This document shows, in pieces, positions 1 through 8,969 of a stretch of DNA of 64,000 bases; within the stretch, counting starts at the first letter, position 1, and each line of letters opens with the position of its first letter. A model generated the notes under the pieces. That model was not told the DNA's origin. It searched no databases and was given only the letters and a program-made list of their open reading frames with translations. Both the position numbers and the translations under genes were made by a program. Origin of the DNA: Alphaproteobacteria bacterium (GTDB taxonomy: Bacteria > Pseudomonadota > Alphaproteobacteria > UBA8366); assembly GCA_009377445.1 (NCBI GenBank), contig WHUA01000001.1, positions 248,001 through 312,000 of the forward strand, in the 5' to 3' direction.

Positions 1-2
1 AA

Positions 3-986
3 GTCCGCGATCTGCAAACGCATTTCACGACTTTCGGCGGGAGCAGGGTGGTCAAGGCCGTCGACGGCATCAGCTTCTCGCTGCGTGAGGGCGAGACGCT
101 CGGCCTCGTCGGCGAATCGGGATGCGGCAAGACCACCACCTGTCTTTCGATCGTCGGATTGCTGCCGCCGGCCGCGCGCATCGCCGGCGGCGAGATCCGT
201 CTCGCCGGGGAAGACTTGACGAAGAAAAGCCCACGCGAGATGCGCCGTATCCGTGGGCGGAAGATCGCCATGATCCTGCAGGATCCGATGGCGTCGCTGA
301 ACCCGCTGTTCAACATCTATACGCAGGTCTCCGAGCCGGCCTACTACCATCTGGGCATACGGCGTCAGTCGCTTCGCCGCCGCGTCGAGGATCTGCTTCG
401 GTCCGTGCGCATTCCCTCGCCGGCCATGCGGATGCGCAACTACCCGCATCAGATGAGCGGCGGCATGCGCCAGCGCATCGTCGGCGCCATCGCGCTGGCC
501 GGCGGACCCAAGCTCATCATCGCCGACGAGCCGACGACCAATCTCGATGTCACCATTCAGGCGCAATACCTGGATCTCCTGAAGGACATCCAGCAGGAGA
601 CGGGCGTTGCGATCATCTTCGTCACCCACAATCTCGGCATCGTCGCCAAGATGTGCGACCGGATGGCGGTGATGTACGCCGGCAAGATCGTCGAATGCGG
701 ATCCGTGCGCGACCTGTTCGGCGCGCCGAGCCACCCATACACCAAGGCGCTGCTCGGCTCGATGGCCAAGCTCGGGAGCAAGGAGCCGCTTTTTGCCATT
801 CCGGGCCAGCCCCCCGATCTTGCCAATCTCCCGCCGGGCTGCGCGTTCCACCCGCGCTGCGCCGAGGCGACGCAGCATTGTTCGGAACACGAACCGAAAA
901 TCGTGCCATGCGGCCAGGACTGGACGGCAAAATGCTGGCTTGCGCATCCGAAGGAAAGTTTGAGGCATGACCATGCCCGTGCTTGA
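3..986 (+). CDS. Peptide/opine-type ABC transporter ATP-binding protein (DppD/OppD-like), 5' end outside window
   Basis: This is the first ATPase of a dipeptide/oligopeptide-type ABC importer; it would power substrate uptake at the cytoplasmic face of the inner membrane. The reading frame is already open at the window edge and reads a typical family N-terminus (VRDLQTHFTTFGG), so the true start lies upstream and the GTG at 48 is internal. The Walker A motif GESGCGKT, the signature MSGGMRQR, the Walker B stretch LIIADEP and a switch His (VTHN) are visible. The C-terminal oligopeptide domain has HPYTKALL and the cysteine-containing CAFHPRC...C pattern. It overlaps the next ATPase gene by 20 bases, so the two are translationally coupled. 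The permease and binding-protein genes should lie to the left. The substrate cannot be told from the ATPase alone. Confidence 0.93.
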   Translation, partial: VRDLQTHFTTFGGSRVVKAVDGISFSLREGETLGLVGESGCGKTTTCLSIVGLLPPAARIAGGEIRLAGEDLTKKSPREMRRIRGRKIAMILQDPMASLNPLFNIYTQVSEPAYYHLGIRRQSLRRRVEDLLRSVRIPSPAMRMRNYPHQMSGGMRQRIVGAIALAGGPKLIIADEPTTNLDVTIQAQYLDLLKDIQQETGVAIIFVTHNLGIVAKMCDRMAVMYAGKIVECGSVRDLFGAPSHPYTKALLGSMAKLGSKEPLFAIPGQPPDLANLPPGCAFHPRCAEATQHCSEHEPKIVPCGQDWTAKCWLAHPKESLRHDHARA

Positions 987-1935
987 AGTGCGCGACTTAC
1001 AGAAGCACTTCCCGGTCGCCACCGGCACCCTCTTGCGCCGCAAGACCGGCTGGGTGAAGGCGGTCGAATCGATCAATTTCTCGATCGAAGCGGGCGAGAC
1101 GCTCGGCTTGATCGGGGAGTCGGGCTGCGGCAAGACGACGACCGCCAAGCTGATCCTGCTGCAGGAGCGGCCGACGGGCGGAACCATCAGGTTCGACGGC
1201 GAGGACATCGGCGGCCTGCATGGCGATGGCCTGATGCGGTATCGCCGGTCCGTTCAGGTGGTGTTTCAGGACCCGTTCGCTTCGCTGAGCCCGCGGATGC
1301 GCGTGGGCGACATCATCGCCGAGCCCCTCGAGATCCACACCGGCATGACACGGCAGCAATTGCAGCAGCGTGTCGCGGAAGTGCTGGAGCTGGTCGGCCT
1401 CAGCCCCGACGTCGCCAAGCTCTTCCCGCACGAGTTCAGCGGCGGCCAGCGGCAGCGAGTCGCCATTGCGAGAGCGCTTGCCACGAATACGCGCCTGATC
1501 ATCCTCGACGAGCCGGTTTCGGCGCTCGACGTGTCGATCCGGGCGCAGATCATCAATCAGCTCGAGCATCTGCAGGATACGCTCGGCGTGAGCTACCTGT
1601 TCATCGGCCACGACCTCGCGACCGTGGCCCATATCAGCCAGCGCATAGCCGTGATGTATCTCGGGCATCTCGTCGAGATCGCCGAAAGCACCGAGCTGTG
1701 CGCGCATCCCCTGCATCCCTATACCCAGGCGCTGCTGATCGCGGCGCTGCCCGCGCATCCGGACGCCAAGCAGGAGCGTATCGCGATCACCGGCGAGATC
1801 CCGAGCGCACTCGCGCCGCCCCCCGGATGCCGGTTCCACACACGCTGCCCTCATGCGATGCCGCGCTGCTCGGTGGAAGCGCCGGTGAGCAAGGAAGTGG
1901 CGCCCGGCCATGCGGTGGCCTGTCACTTGTTTTAG
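967..1935 (+). CDS. Peptide-type ABC transporter ATP-binding protein (DppF/OppF-like)
   Basis: Second ATPase of the same importer, 322 residues, normal family length. It has Walker A GESGCGKT, signature FSGGQRQR, Walker B LIILDEP with the following D-loop SALD, and switch His in IGHD. The C-terminal OppF-type tail includes HPLHPYTQALL and CRFHTRCPHAMPRC. DppD and DppF ATPases normally act as a heterodimer. The start ATG at 967 lies inside the end of the upstream ATPase gene. Its stop codon ends one base before the stop of the convergent DUF4105 gene begins, so the two genes abut with no spacer and no terminator is visible between them. Confidence 0.94.
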   Translation: MTMPVLEVRDLQKHFPVATGTLLRRKTGWVKAVESINFSIEAGETLGLIGESGCGKTTTAKLILLQERPTGGTIRFDGEDIGGLHGDGLMRYRRSVQVVFQDPFASLSPRMRVGDIIAEPLEIHTGMTRQQLQQRVAEVLELVGLSPDVAKLFPHEFSGGQRQRVAIARALATNTRLIILDEPVSALDVSIRAQIINQLEHLQDTLGVSYLFIGHDLATVAHISQRIAVMYLGHLVEIAESTELCAHPLHPYTQALLIAALPAHPDAKQERIAITGEIPSALAPPPGCRFHTRCPHAMPRCSVEAPVSKEVAPGHAVACHLF

Positions 1936-2967
1936 CTATGGCTCCGCGGGTTTCTGCCAATTCACGGGCGGCGGCGGCCGCGGCGGCAGTCCCTTGCGGA
2001 TCGCCTCGAAGAAATTGTCATCCGGCGCCACCGCTTGGGCTTTCGGGTTGATGTAGCTGACCGATTTGAGCTCCGCGAAGGGCAGATCGCGGTTCAAGAC
2101 TCCCTCGTTATAGAGCAAGACGTCCAGGTAACCGTTTGCCAGCCAGCGCCAGTCGTGGGGTATTCCGCCGACGACCCGGCCCGCATGCATGCGGATGGTC
2201 GTGGTGCAATTATGCTCCAAGGCGTTGTACCACTCGGGCTTGCCAGCGAGGCCGTTTATCGTTTCCAGGTAATCCAGCAGAATCGCCTGCGCTCGCGCGG
2301 GCGGCGTCCGCAGGCGGTAGAGATATACGTCCTCGCGCCGGTAATTGGTCCGCAGACCAACCACGTCGCGCTCGTCGCCGACCACATAGTAAATCTCGTA
2401 CTGGCGGAAAAGCCCGCGCACGGCGGAGTAGCTTTCGCCTATTTCCTTGCGGGTCTCGATGGATACCGCCAGATGCCGTCCGTCGTCGAACTGCCAGCTC
2501 AGGATGGTATGGGCGATGCTGGGCGAACCCCAGTAGATCATGAACAGATCCAGCCCTTGCAGCCTGGAAAGGTCGTAGCTGCGCGTCTCCCAGCGCTCTG
2601 TGTAGTCCGTCTCGGTGCGGTAGGTGAAATCGCGCACGTTGCGGATGGTGACTATGCTCCCCTGTATCTCCGCCGTGGGAACTTGGGCGACATCATGCTG
2701 CCAGTTCCTGGCATTGCTCGGCTCCAGGCTGAGCCACCAGCCGAGCAACAAGGCGAACACGACCAGGGAAACCGCATGAGCGCGCCACTTGAGACGCACC
2801 ATGGCCAGCGGCGCCAACAAGGCCAGCGCATAGGCCGCGGCGAGCGCGGCAGCCACGGGCCGGGAGACGGGTCCATCGAACCACAAGGCCGCAATGCCCC
2901 AGGAGGCGGCAACCAGCAGGAAAAGCCAAATCCCAAAAATACCAAGGAGCCTCGAGAATTTTCCCAT
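1936..2967 (-). CDS. DUF4105 (Lnb N-terminal-type) membrane protein
   Basis: Membrane protein with an N-terminal transmembrane segment (GIFGIWLFLLVAASWGIAAL), two more hydrophobic stretches in the first 90 residues, then a soluble DUF4105 domain. That domain carries NARNWQHDVAQ, the conserved NVRDFTYRT, LFMIYWGSPSIAHTILSW and EHNCTTTIR with the conserved His and Cys of the family. The family is related to the N-terminal domain of lacto-N-biosidase Lnb and has a papain-like arrangement, but its substrate is unknown. The ATG at 2967 is preferred over one 51 bases upstream because the hydrophobic N-terminus follows it directly. It is the last gene of the long minus-strand series. Confidence 0.85.
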   Translation of the reverse strand: MGKFSRLLGIFGIWLFLLVAASWGIAALWFDGPVSRPVAAALAAAYALALLAPLAMVRLKWRAHAVSLVVFALLLGWWLSLEPSNARNWQHDVAQVPTAEIQGSIVTIRNVRDFTYRTETDYTERWETRSYDLSRLQGLDLFMIYWGSPSIAHTILSWQFDDGRHLAVSIETRKEIGESYSAVRGLFRQYEIYYVVGDERDVVGLRTNYRREDVYLYRLRTPPARAQAILLDYLETINGLAGKPEWYNALEHNCTTTIRMHAGRVVGGIPHDWRWLANGYLDVLLYNEGVLNRDLPFAELKSVSYINPKAQAVAPDDNFFEAIRKGLPPRPPPPVNWQKPAEP

Positions 2968-3046
2968 GACGGGCTGCGGTCCATGTGTCCAATGATGTGT
3001 CCAACGGCGGACGATCAATGCATTCGGCGCATCGGCCGCTCGGCAA

Positions 3047-4327
3047 TCAGTTCAGGAAGCCGATCTTCTCGTCGACATTCTCGGTTATGGTCACGCCCCG
3101 GGCCGCAATCTGTTGATGAGCCAGCGTGGAGAAGGTGCCGGTAATCCACAAATCGATGTTTCCGCCATAGCCTGCGGCGCCACGGTTCGCCTTGATATTC
3201 TCGAGAATCCCTTGGGCCCGCGCCGTCCAGACGCCGCGGTCGAGCGGGAACGGAACGAACGGAGTCCCGTTCTTGGCCTGCGCAATGACCATGCCGTCGA
3301 CAACGGCGATCTCTTCCAGCGGCGACACGGTGTTGTGATAGCCGAGGATCGTCTCCGCCATCTGCTGGAAGAAGTTCGCGCCCACCTCATCCTCGGCCGC
3401 CAAGATGTGGTTCAAGAAGACGGCCCGGCCGCGCGTCGATTTCAGCTGCGTGAGGCATTCCACGATGACCGTGTCATGTCGAGGCGTGAACGCCAGATGG
3501 TCCAGATAGCGCTTCGCCAACGCATCCGAGATGCCCATTTCCTTGAGCTTCCGTTCGTTGATGATGCGCAATCTGGCGGGCGGCTCCTCTTTCAGCGCAT
3601 TGCCGACCTGATTTGCCAGACGCATATTCTTCATCACCGCGACCGCAGTGCCGCCCGACATCGTCGCCACCGAGATGCTGAGACCCGAGATCGCCGCGGC
3701 CCAGCCGACGCGGTTGAGCTCTTTCTGAAGGACCTTGTTCGAGGAATAGACGTCGACGCCGTTCTGGGTTGCGAAGTCTCGCTTCCATGAAGACACGAAC
3801 AATGCCTGCTTGACCCGGGAATCCTCGCTCGGATCGTGCTCCATCGTGACGCCTTCGGTTACGTTGCCGAGGATATGAGAGACGCCTCCCGGCAAGCCGC
3901 TGACCGTGTCGACGGGGCTTGTGACGAGGTTTTTAGCCAGCACGAATGGGGACGCAACCGATTGCTTGACCGATGCGCCGACGGCTTCGATGGTATCCGT
4001 TTCCTTCAGCGCGCCGATCGCCGCAATCTCCTTCACGAGCTTGCGAAGCGCCCCATCCCCCGTCACCTCGAAGGTGCCGAAATCCGAATCGACCGTGTAG
4101 TGATGCAGGAAATCGTAGGCCAGCACCTGATTCCCGACCTTGAAGTATTTTCCCTGGATCATGTTCGGCGGCAGTATTTCGGCGGCGCTTCTCGCAGCAT
4201 ACGACTCATACGGCTGCGCCATTGCGGCGGCCGCCGATAAGGCGACGGCGGCAGCGGTAATCGTTCTTTCCGTGAGAGCGCCAATCAATCCCATCAGCCC
4301 ACGATCCCGCCTCGGACGGTAATTCAT
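3047..4327 (-). CDS. Exported protein of unknown function (426 residues)
   Basis: I do not recognise a named family. The ATG at 4327 has a clear AGGAGA ribosome-binding site seven bases upstream. It gives a signal peptide (TITAAAVALSAAAAMAQP) after a short basic leader. The mature protein has a region around residues 70-150 with IGALKETDTIEAV and SPVDTVSGLPGGVSHILGNV, which suggests a membrane-facing helical segment. Later it reads LNRVGWAAAISGLSISVATMSGGTAVAV, a possible transmembrane or amphipathic stretch. The C-terminal half (ILAAEDEVGANFFQQMAETILGYHN) is soluble and helical. It follows the patatin-Omp85 gene closely on the same strand, so an envelope or lipid-related role is a reasonable guess only. 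Confidence 0.75.
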   Translation of the reverse strand: MNYRPRRDRGLMGLIGALTERTITAAAVALSAAAAMAQPYESYAARSAAEILPPNMIQGKYFKVGNQVLAYDFLHHYTVDSDFGTFEVTGDGALRKLVKEIAAIGALKETDTIEAVGASVKQSVASPFVLAKNLVTSPVDTVSGLPGGVSHILGNVTEGVTMEHDPSEDSRVKQALFVSSWKRDFATQNGVDVYSSNKVLQKELNRVGWAAAISGLSISVATMSGGTAVAVMKNMRLANQVGNALKEEPPARLRIINERKLKEMGISDALAKRYLDHLAFTPRHDTVIVECLTQLKSTRGRAVFLNHILAAEDEVGANFFQQMAETILGYHNTVSPLEEIAVVDGMVIAQAKNGTPFVPFPLDRGVWTARAQGILENIKANRGAAGYGGNIDLWITGTFSTLAHQQIAARGVTITENVDEKIGFLN

Positions 4328-4442
4328 GATTCTCTCCTGTTGTATGGATGCCGGTTCGTATCGTGCCGAACGCAAGTGTCCGAAAGAGCGGTTGCAAATC
4401 CGGCGGCTCGCATCGACAGGCGCGCCCATGCCGCCGCCGGCG

Positions 4443-6656
4443 CTAGAACGTCTGGCCGAGGAACAAGTAGCCCGCATTTTTGCCGCCTTCGGCATGCCCA
4501 TAGGCCAGATAGAGCGGTCCGAGCGGCGTATCCAGGCCGATGAACAGGCTGCCCGCCAGGATCAGGTCGTCGAATTTCATATCGCTCCGGCTCTGCCAGA
4601 TATTTCCTGCTTCGAGGGATGCGCCGAGATAGACCGGAACGCCGAATGACCCCGGCCGTGCGCCGATATTGCGGTAATAGATAAGCCTGCCCACGCCGAA
4701 ATCCTGGCCGGTGAGCTCATCGATTTGATATCCGGAAAGATTGAAAAGCCCGCCGAGCGTGAAGAGATTCTGGATCGGTGCGTCTCCGTCGAACGTAACG
4801 CCGGTCGCAAGCCCGCCCAGGAGGGTATTGCTGTCCCATGTGTACGCAGTCTGGGCCGTCGCCTTGACGGCGTTGAACTCGTCGTCGGCTCCAAGCAGGC
4901 GCGTCGACCGTTTGAATTCGACGACGCCTTTCGTCCCCTGATTGGGGAAGTTCAGATTATCGAAGGTATCGTAATTGAACCGTGTGAAGAATGCGCCGAT
5001 GTCGAAGTTGTCCTCGCGCTGCACCGGCGTGCCGACCCTGACGTCGGAGTCTCCCCAGCCCTTCTCTACGCCGACGGAGACCGCACCCCAGTTCTCCAGT
5101 TGCCGGGTCGCTATCATGTTGAAAATCGCGGTCCTCACCCTGAATTCCGACTCCTGGGAATCGTTCGCGAAGACGTTTACGTTGCGCTCCAGATACTGGA
5201 AGAAAGGAGAGATGAAGTAGCGCGTCGCCGGATCGAGCGGCTGCAGCAAACCCAGCAAGACGCCGATCTGTTCACCCGCGATGGCCTGAACGATAAGCTC
5301 GCCGCCGAGCTCATTGATCGCTTCCCTCTGGTAGCGGACGCTCAAGTTGAAATCGCTATCGCCCTCGAAGTTGCTTTCGAGATTGAGTCCAAACCGTATC
5401 GAATCCAGGCCCTGCGTTTTTTCCTTCGCGGTTACCACGATTCCCGTTTTCTCGCCCTCCATGACGATCTGGTATTCGACGCTTTCGAAGTAATCCAGAC
5501 CATAGACGCTGGCTATGTCGCGCTCGATCTGGTCGAAATCCAGTACGTCACCCGGCTTTACGCTCAGTCGGGATCTGATGATATCGTCCGAGAGGCGCGA
5601 TTTGTTGTTGATCCTGATGAAGTTGACCTTGATCGCATCGGATTGCGGCGCCGCGGGCCGCGCCACGGCGACCCGGCTTCCGTCCGGTTCCCGCGCCAGC
5701 GGCAGCAACCTGGCGGCAACGGCGCGCGCAGCTTTGTCGCCGATGGGAATGGCCTCGCCGGCTCTCTCGAAACTTCCGGCGCCGAGATCGCCCAGCACAG
5801 GCTCGATATAGATATCGCCGCTACGGAGCGATTTCAGTTGCAGGCGTGAATTCTGCGCGACCAGCAGGTCGATCGATTGAAGCACGATGGAGACCCCGCT
5901 GTTCAGCTCCTTTCGTTGCTTTAACTGTTCGGGAAATCCGACGACGATCAGGATGTCGGCGCCCATTTGACGCGCAACGTCCATCGGCACGTTGTTGGCA
6001 AGCCCGCCGTCGACGAGAAGCCGCCCGTCGATTTCCACCGGCGGAAAGATACCGGATACCGCCATGCTGGCCCGCATCGCACTGACCAGATCCCCTGCGC
6101 CCAGGACAACGGGGTCCCCGTTCTGAATGTCGGCCGCGACGGCCCGGAACGGAATGGGAAGCCTGTCGAAGTTATTGATTCCGACAGCCCTCTTCGCCAA
6201 TTTCGTAAGCACCAGATGGAGCTTCTCGCCATCGATGGCGCTCAGGGGAAACTGGATCTGGCCGTCCTTGAATCCCAGCTTGTAGCGGATAAGAAACCCC
6301 TCGTCGTCCAGCTTGCGCCGATAATCCCGGTCTTCGCGGCGCGGCTTGTCGTTGAAGATGTCGATCCAGTCGATCGAGCGAATGGCGGCCTCCAGCTCGG
6401 TCGCGGTCATCCCCGACGCGTACAATCCCCCGACGATGGCGCCCATGCTGGTGCCGGCGATGTAGTCGATGGGAACGCCGAGCTCTTCGAGGACTTTGAT
6501 CACGCCGACATGGGATGCGCCCTTGGCGCCGCCGCCAGACAGGACGAGCCCGACCTTGGGGCGGGTCTGGGGCGCTGCCTGTTGGGCGGCGGACTCAGCC
6601 GAAAACCAGAATATCAAGGCGAAGCCGATGGTGATCGCCGAAATTTGGAACTTCAT
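4443..6656 (-). CDS. Patatin-like phospholipase fused to an Omp85-type barrel (PlpD-like)
   Basis: Predicted outer-membrane lipase of 737 residues, close to the length of PlpD (type Vd secretion) of Pseudomonas. Order: signal peptide (residues 1-25, ending SAESAAQQ); patatin domain about 34-320 with oxyanion loop GGGAKG, nucleophile GTSMG (Ser70) and catalytic DGG (Asp216); a POTRA-like domain about 350-430 (DIIRSRLSVKPGDVLDFDQIERD); and a C-terminal 16-strand-type surface-antigen barrel ending GKNAGYLFLGQTF with terminal Phe. The ATG at 6656 has AAGGA eight bases upstream; the ATG at 6665 sits directly on that site and is less likely. PlpD-type proteins secrete or display a phospholipase A1. 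Catalytic residues look intact. Confidence 0.93.
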   Translation of the reverse strand: MKFQISAITIGFALIFWFSAESAAQQAAPQTRPKVGLVLSGGGAKGASHVGVIKVLEELGVPIDYIAGTSMGAIVGGLYASGMTATELEAAIRSIDWIDIFNDKPRREDRDYRRKLDDEGFLIRYKLGFKDGQIQFPLSAIDGEKLHLVLTKLAKRAVGINNFDRLPIPFRAVAADIQNGDPVVLGAGDLVSAMRASMAVSGIFPPVEIDGRLLVDGGLANNVPMDVARQMGADILIVVGFPEQLKQRKELNSGVSIVLQSIDLLVAQNSRLQLKSLRSGDIYIEPVLGDLGAGSFERAGEAIPIGDKAARAVAARLLPLAREPDGSRVAVARPAAPQSDAIKVNFIRINNKSRLSDDIIRSRLSVKPGDVLDFDQIERDIASVYGLDYFESVEYQIVMEGEKTGIVVTAKEKTQGLDSIRFGLNLESNFEGDSDFNLSVRYQREAINELGGELIVQAIAGEQIGVLLGLLQPLDPATRYFISPFFQYLERNVNVFANDSQESEFRVRTAIFNMIATRQLENWGAVSVGVEKGWGDSDVRVGTPVQREDNFDIGAFFTRFNYDTFDNLNFPNQGTKGVVEFKRSTRLLGADDEFNAVKATAQTAYTWDSNTLLGGLATGVTFDGDAPIQNLFTLGGLFNLSGYQIDELTGQDFGVGRLIYYRNIGARPGSFGVPVYLGASLEAGNIWQSRSDMKFDDLILAGSLFIGLDTPLGPLYLAYGHAEGGKNAGYLFLGQTF

Positions 6657-6751
6657 CTGAGTCATCCTTGACCGCCCGCGGCGGCACCGGCGGTGGTTCC
6701 GGCAAGATCGATCGGAAGAAATCGGGGATCCTTCACATCCCCTGAGCACAC

Positions 6752-7261
6752 TTACCGCACGGTGTATTTCCGCCCCTGCATGCAGGCTGAAAACGCCTGG
6801 TTAAAACGTCCGAGATCGGCTTGGTACTGTGCCTGGGCCTGGTCGTTGGCAGAGGCCTGCTGGCGGCGCTGTTGGCCGCGCCGCATGAGGCCCGCCGTCG
6901 CGCCGACGCCTGCCCCGATGGCCGCACCCTTGCCGGCATCCCCGGCGATCGCGCCGCCTACGGCTCCGAGCGCCGCGCCACGCGCCGCGCCGCCGAGCAC
7001 CGGAGCGCCGGCTTGCTGGCTCGTGCTGCTGGAGTAACTGGGCGCCGATTGCCCGGGATAGACGCCGGTCTGCTGTTGCCCCCAGGTGCGGCAGGCCGCC
7101 TCGTCGCTGGCCTGCTGCTCGAGCGACTGACCGGCACTTGGGTAAATGATCGGCGCCGATTGCGCCCACGCCGGGGGCGCGAACAAGCTCAACGAAGCAA
7201 GTGTGGCTGCCACTACCAGGATCGGCCCGGAGCGTGGCGCCGTTTGCCGCTGTCCCGTCAT
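6752..7261 (-). CDS. Glycine-zipper exported protein
   Basis: Small exported protein of 169 residues. A signal peptide (ILVVAATLASLSLFAPPAWAQ) is followed by a Gln/Ser-rich linker and a glycine-zipper membrane segment (AALGAVGGAIAGDAGKGAAI then GAGVGATAGLMRRGQQRRQQ). The C-terminus is YQADLGRFNQAFSACMQGRKYTVR. This is the glycine-zipper 2TM type found in many alphaproteobacterial envelope proteins. Two cysteines (in DEAACRTWG and SACMQG) could form a disulfide in the periplasm. It is the fourth of five closely spaced minus-strand genes after the small coiled-coil gene. The specific function is unknown. Confidence 0.85.
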   Translation of the reverse strand: MTGQRQTAPRSGPILVVAATLASLSLFAPPAWAQSAPIIYPSAGQSLEQQASDEAACRTWGQQQTGVYPGQSAPSYSSSTSQQAGAPVLGGAARGAALGAVGGAIAGDAGKGAAIGAGVGATAGLMRRGQQRRQQASANDQAQAQYQADLGRFNQAFSACMQGRKYTVR

Positions 7262-7275
7262 CGGCCTGTCTCCTT

Positions 7276-7827
7276 CTATTGCTTCGGGGGATCGGGAAGC
7301 TTGTAGGTGAGCTTCTGCCAGAACATGATCCCGCCCGCCGTTTCGTTGATGGTGTTTCCGGCGGTGAGGGAAAACTCATGAAATCCGCCGCGGATCGTGA
7401 CCGGGCCGCCGCCGGAGATACCGGTAAAGCGGTCGGTGCCACCGGTGAACGTGAAATTGCCGTCGCAGCCGACCAGGTGAACGCCCTTGCATGCGATTTC
7501 GCCAAAGGCGCGGGCGCCGTCCTCGGTCACCATGGTGCAGCGACCTTTGCCTTCCTGCGTGCCGTTGGTCGTGTCGACGTCGACGATGGCCGGACAGATC
7601 ATGAGTCCGGCGTTCTGCGGTCCCTTGTCGGTCTCGACGAAGACCATGCCGGAAAGCGAGCCCACGAACGTGGCGCGGGTCGGTCCTGTCGCATACATCT
7701 GCCCGCGGCCTTGCCAGGCCGCAAAAGCTTTGACGGTCTGCTCCTGGTCGGCGCCTGCCAGGGATGGAACGGCGATTCCGGCACAAATGGCGGCAAGCGC
7801 GGCAGCCGCGCGCGTGATAGGATTCAT
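7276..7827 (-). CDS. Secreted protein of unknown function
   Basis: 183-residue exported protein with a cleavable signal peptide (AAAALAAICAGIAVPSLAGAD). The mature part is beta-rich with VKAFAAWQGRGQMYATGP, SGMVFVETDKGP and FTFTGGTDRFTGISGGGPVT, resembling a small lipocalin-like or allene-oxide-cyclase-like barrel, though I cannot assign a family. Four cysteines (MICPAIV, GRCTMV, IACKGV, VGCDG) suggest two disulfides. It lies 14 bases upstream of the glycine-zipper gene and 12 bases downstream of the Tat-type protein gene, so the three are probably co-transcribed. Confidence 0.78.
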   Translation of the reverse strand: MNPITRAAAALAAICAGIAVPSLAGADQEQTVKAFAAWQGRGQMYATGPTRATFVGSLSGMVFVETDKGPQNAGLMICPAIVDVDTTNGTQEGKGRCTMVTEDGARAFGEIACKGVHLVGCDGNFTFTGGTDRFTGISGGGPVTIRGGFHEFSLTAGNTINETAGGIMFWQKLTYKLPDPPKQ

Positions 7828-7839
7828 GGTGTCCTCCCT

Positions 7840-8328
7840 TCAACTTAGATTGATGTAGATGGCGTCGGCGCCGAGCGAGAGCGCCAGCCCGGTTCGCTTG
7901 GCCTTGAGGTTAAGCGCGACGCCGCGCGCATTTTCGAGCCAGAGCGAGCCGGTGCTGAGCTCTCCTACGGCGAGGCCGTACCTGGCCTGCACATAGGCGC
8001 CGGAAAAATCTGCCGCGTTTCGCAGGTTGTAGACGGTCCCGGTCGCTTCCATCTTCGACACGCCGTATCCGCCGATGCCGAGGCCGCCTACGGTGAAATC
8101 GTATTTCTTGCCGCCATACAGCAAGGTCCCGCCGCCCAGGTTGCCGCTGCCGATGAAGGCGACCTGTACCTGCTCGATCGTCACCGTGCCCGATTCGACA
8201 TATTTCTGAGCGGCCAGCGCAGGCGTCAGGCTGGCGCCGATACCGGCGAGCAGGCTGAGCGAGAACCCGCGCCGGGTCAGTCGCGTGTCATGGAACGTGA
8301 TCCCGTCAGAAAGTTGCTTGCTTCTCAT
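7840..8328 (-). CDS. Tat-exported beta-rich protein of unknown function
   Basis: 162-residue protein with a twin-arginine signal (TRRGFSLSLLAGIGASLTPALA). The body is short and glycine-rich: GSGNLGGGTLLYGGKKYDF, VGGLGIGGYGVSKMEATGTV, then SLWLENARGVALNLKAKRTG and a C-terminal SLGADAIYINLS. The composition is like that of DUF1134/EipA-like periplasmic proteins of alphaproteobacteria, but I would not assign the family firmly. An AGGAGG site lies five bases before the ATG at 8328; an ATG three bases earlier is also possible. It probably belongs to the same transcript as the next two downstream genes. Confidence 0.75.
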   Translation of the reverse strand: MRSKQLSDGITFHDTRLTRRGFSLSLLAGIGASLTPALAAQKYVESGTVTIEQVQVAFIGSGNLGGGTLLYGGKKYDFTVGGLGIGGYGVSKMEATGTVYNLRNAADFSGAYVQARYGLAVGELSTGSLWLENARGVALNLKAKRTGLALSLGADAIYINLS

Positions 8329-8407
8329 CATTTCCTCCTGTGCCAATTACCGGGCCGTCATGCCGAAAACCGGCCCCGGCCTCCCGACGCAAACTACCCG
8401 GATGCCG

Positions 8408-8671
8408 TCATTTGGATACCGCGCCCAGGCTTTCCGAAAGCTCGCGCTCCAGTTCCGCAATCAGCTCCCGGTATTCGACCATCCGCTCGACGTCCTGTTG
8501 CCGGTTCTCGCTCTCGAGCCGGCGCAGCGTGTTGACGGCCAGCGCGTAGTCCTCGCACAGCGAACGGAACGGCTCGCTGATTGCCGCCAGGCGAGCGATC
8601 TCTTCCGCTCGGTCGGGTAGCAGCTGACGAGTCAAAGAAAGCCATGAAAGCTCATTCGACACGTTGCGCAT
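8408..8671 (-). CDS. Small helical protein of unknown function
   Basis: 87 residues with no signal peptide, almost wholly alpha-helical: NELSWLSLTRQLLPDRAEEI then ALAVNTLRRLESENRQQDVE and MVEYRELIAELERELSESLG, with a heptad-like pattern suggesting a short coiled coil. It is the first gene downstream of the copy of the duplicated palindromic element at 8821-8870 and leads the series of small exported-protein genes. I do not recognise a family. The clean helical pattern and position argue that it is a real gene. Confidence 0.6.
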   Translation of the reverse strand: MRNVSNELSWLSLTRQLLPDRAEEIARLAAISEPFRSLCEDYALAVNTLRRLESENRQQDVERMVEYRELIAELERELSESLGAVSK

Positions 8672-8820
8672 CGCCTCCGAACGCCAACCCAGGGCCGAAC
8701 CGGACCGCCGTCCGCATCGGCGCCCGGCGGATCGCTGCCGGTGCGCCGGCGTTGCCGGACAATGTCCAAGCCGCAGTCGTGCAGTTGGCCTATTCAGGCA
8801 GGGGGCAGGATGGACCTTGC

Positions 8821-8870
8821 GATCGGGTCCGGATAAGCACGTTACCGTAACGCGCCGTTACGCAACGTCG
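8821..8870. repeat. Duplicated 50-bp palindromic element, copy 1 (probable operator)
   Basis: These 50 bases match 17433-17482 at all but one position. The core at 8847-8861 is a perfect 6-3-6 palindrome, GTAACGCGCCGTTAC, flanked by outer arms ACGTT and AACGT. Similarity extends about 15 bases further left (a shared GGACCTT stretch). It lies about 150 bases upstream of the small helical gene starting at 8671, as copy 2 lies about 70 bases upstream of a sulfatase gene. A dimeric repressor/activator site is the simplest reading; this is inference. Confidence 0.7.
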
Positions 8871-8884
8871 TCATAGGGAAGGAT

Positions 8885-8916
8885 TCAGGAACCGCGCCGC
8901 GCGCTCTTCGCGGCGC
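8885..8916 (-). pseudogene. Relic of the 3' end of a second TPR-regulator gene
   Basis: Read on the minus strand, these bases encode AAKSARRGS followed by a stop. The 3' end of the intact TPR regulator gene (17579-17610) encodes AAKDARRGS plus stop, and the two DNA segments are nearly identical. The relic sits 15 bases from copy 1 of the palindromic element, as the real gene end sits 97 bases from copy 2. The simplest explanation is an old duplication of a regulator-end-plus-operator segment, with the rest of the gene lost. The remainder of 8672-8969 shows nothing I can assign. Confidence 0.6.
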
Positions 8917-8969
8917 TTCACGCTCTCGCTACGCCGCTGCGTACCGCCTCTCATTCGATCTCACGTCAC

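Noticed and set aside
2035..3144. Long open frame antisense to the DUF4105 gene
   Set aside because: It is a mirror of the real gene in GC-rich DNA and has no family motif, signal or ribosome-binding site.
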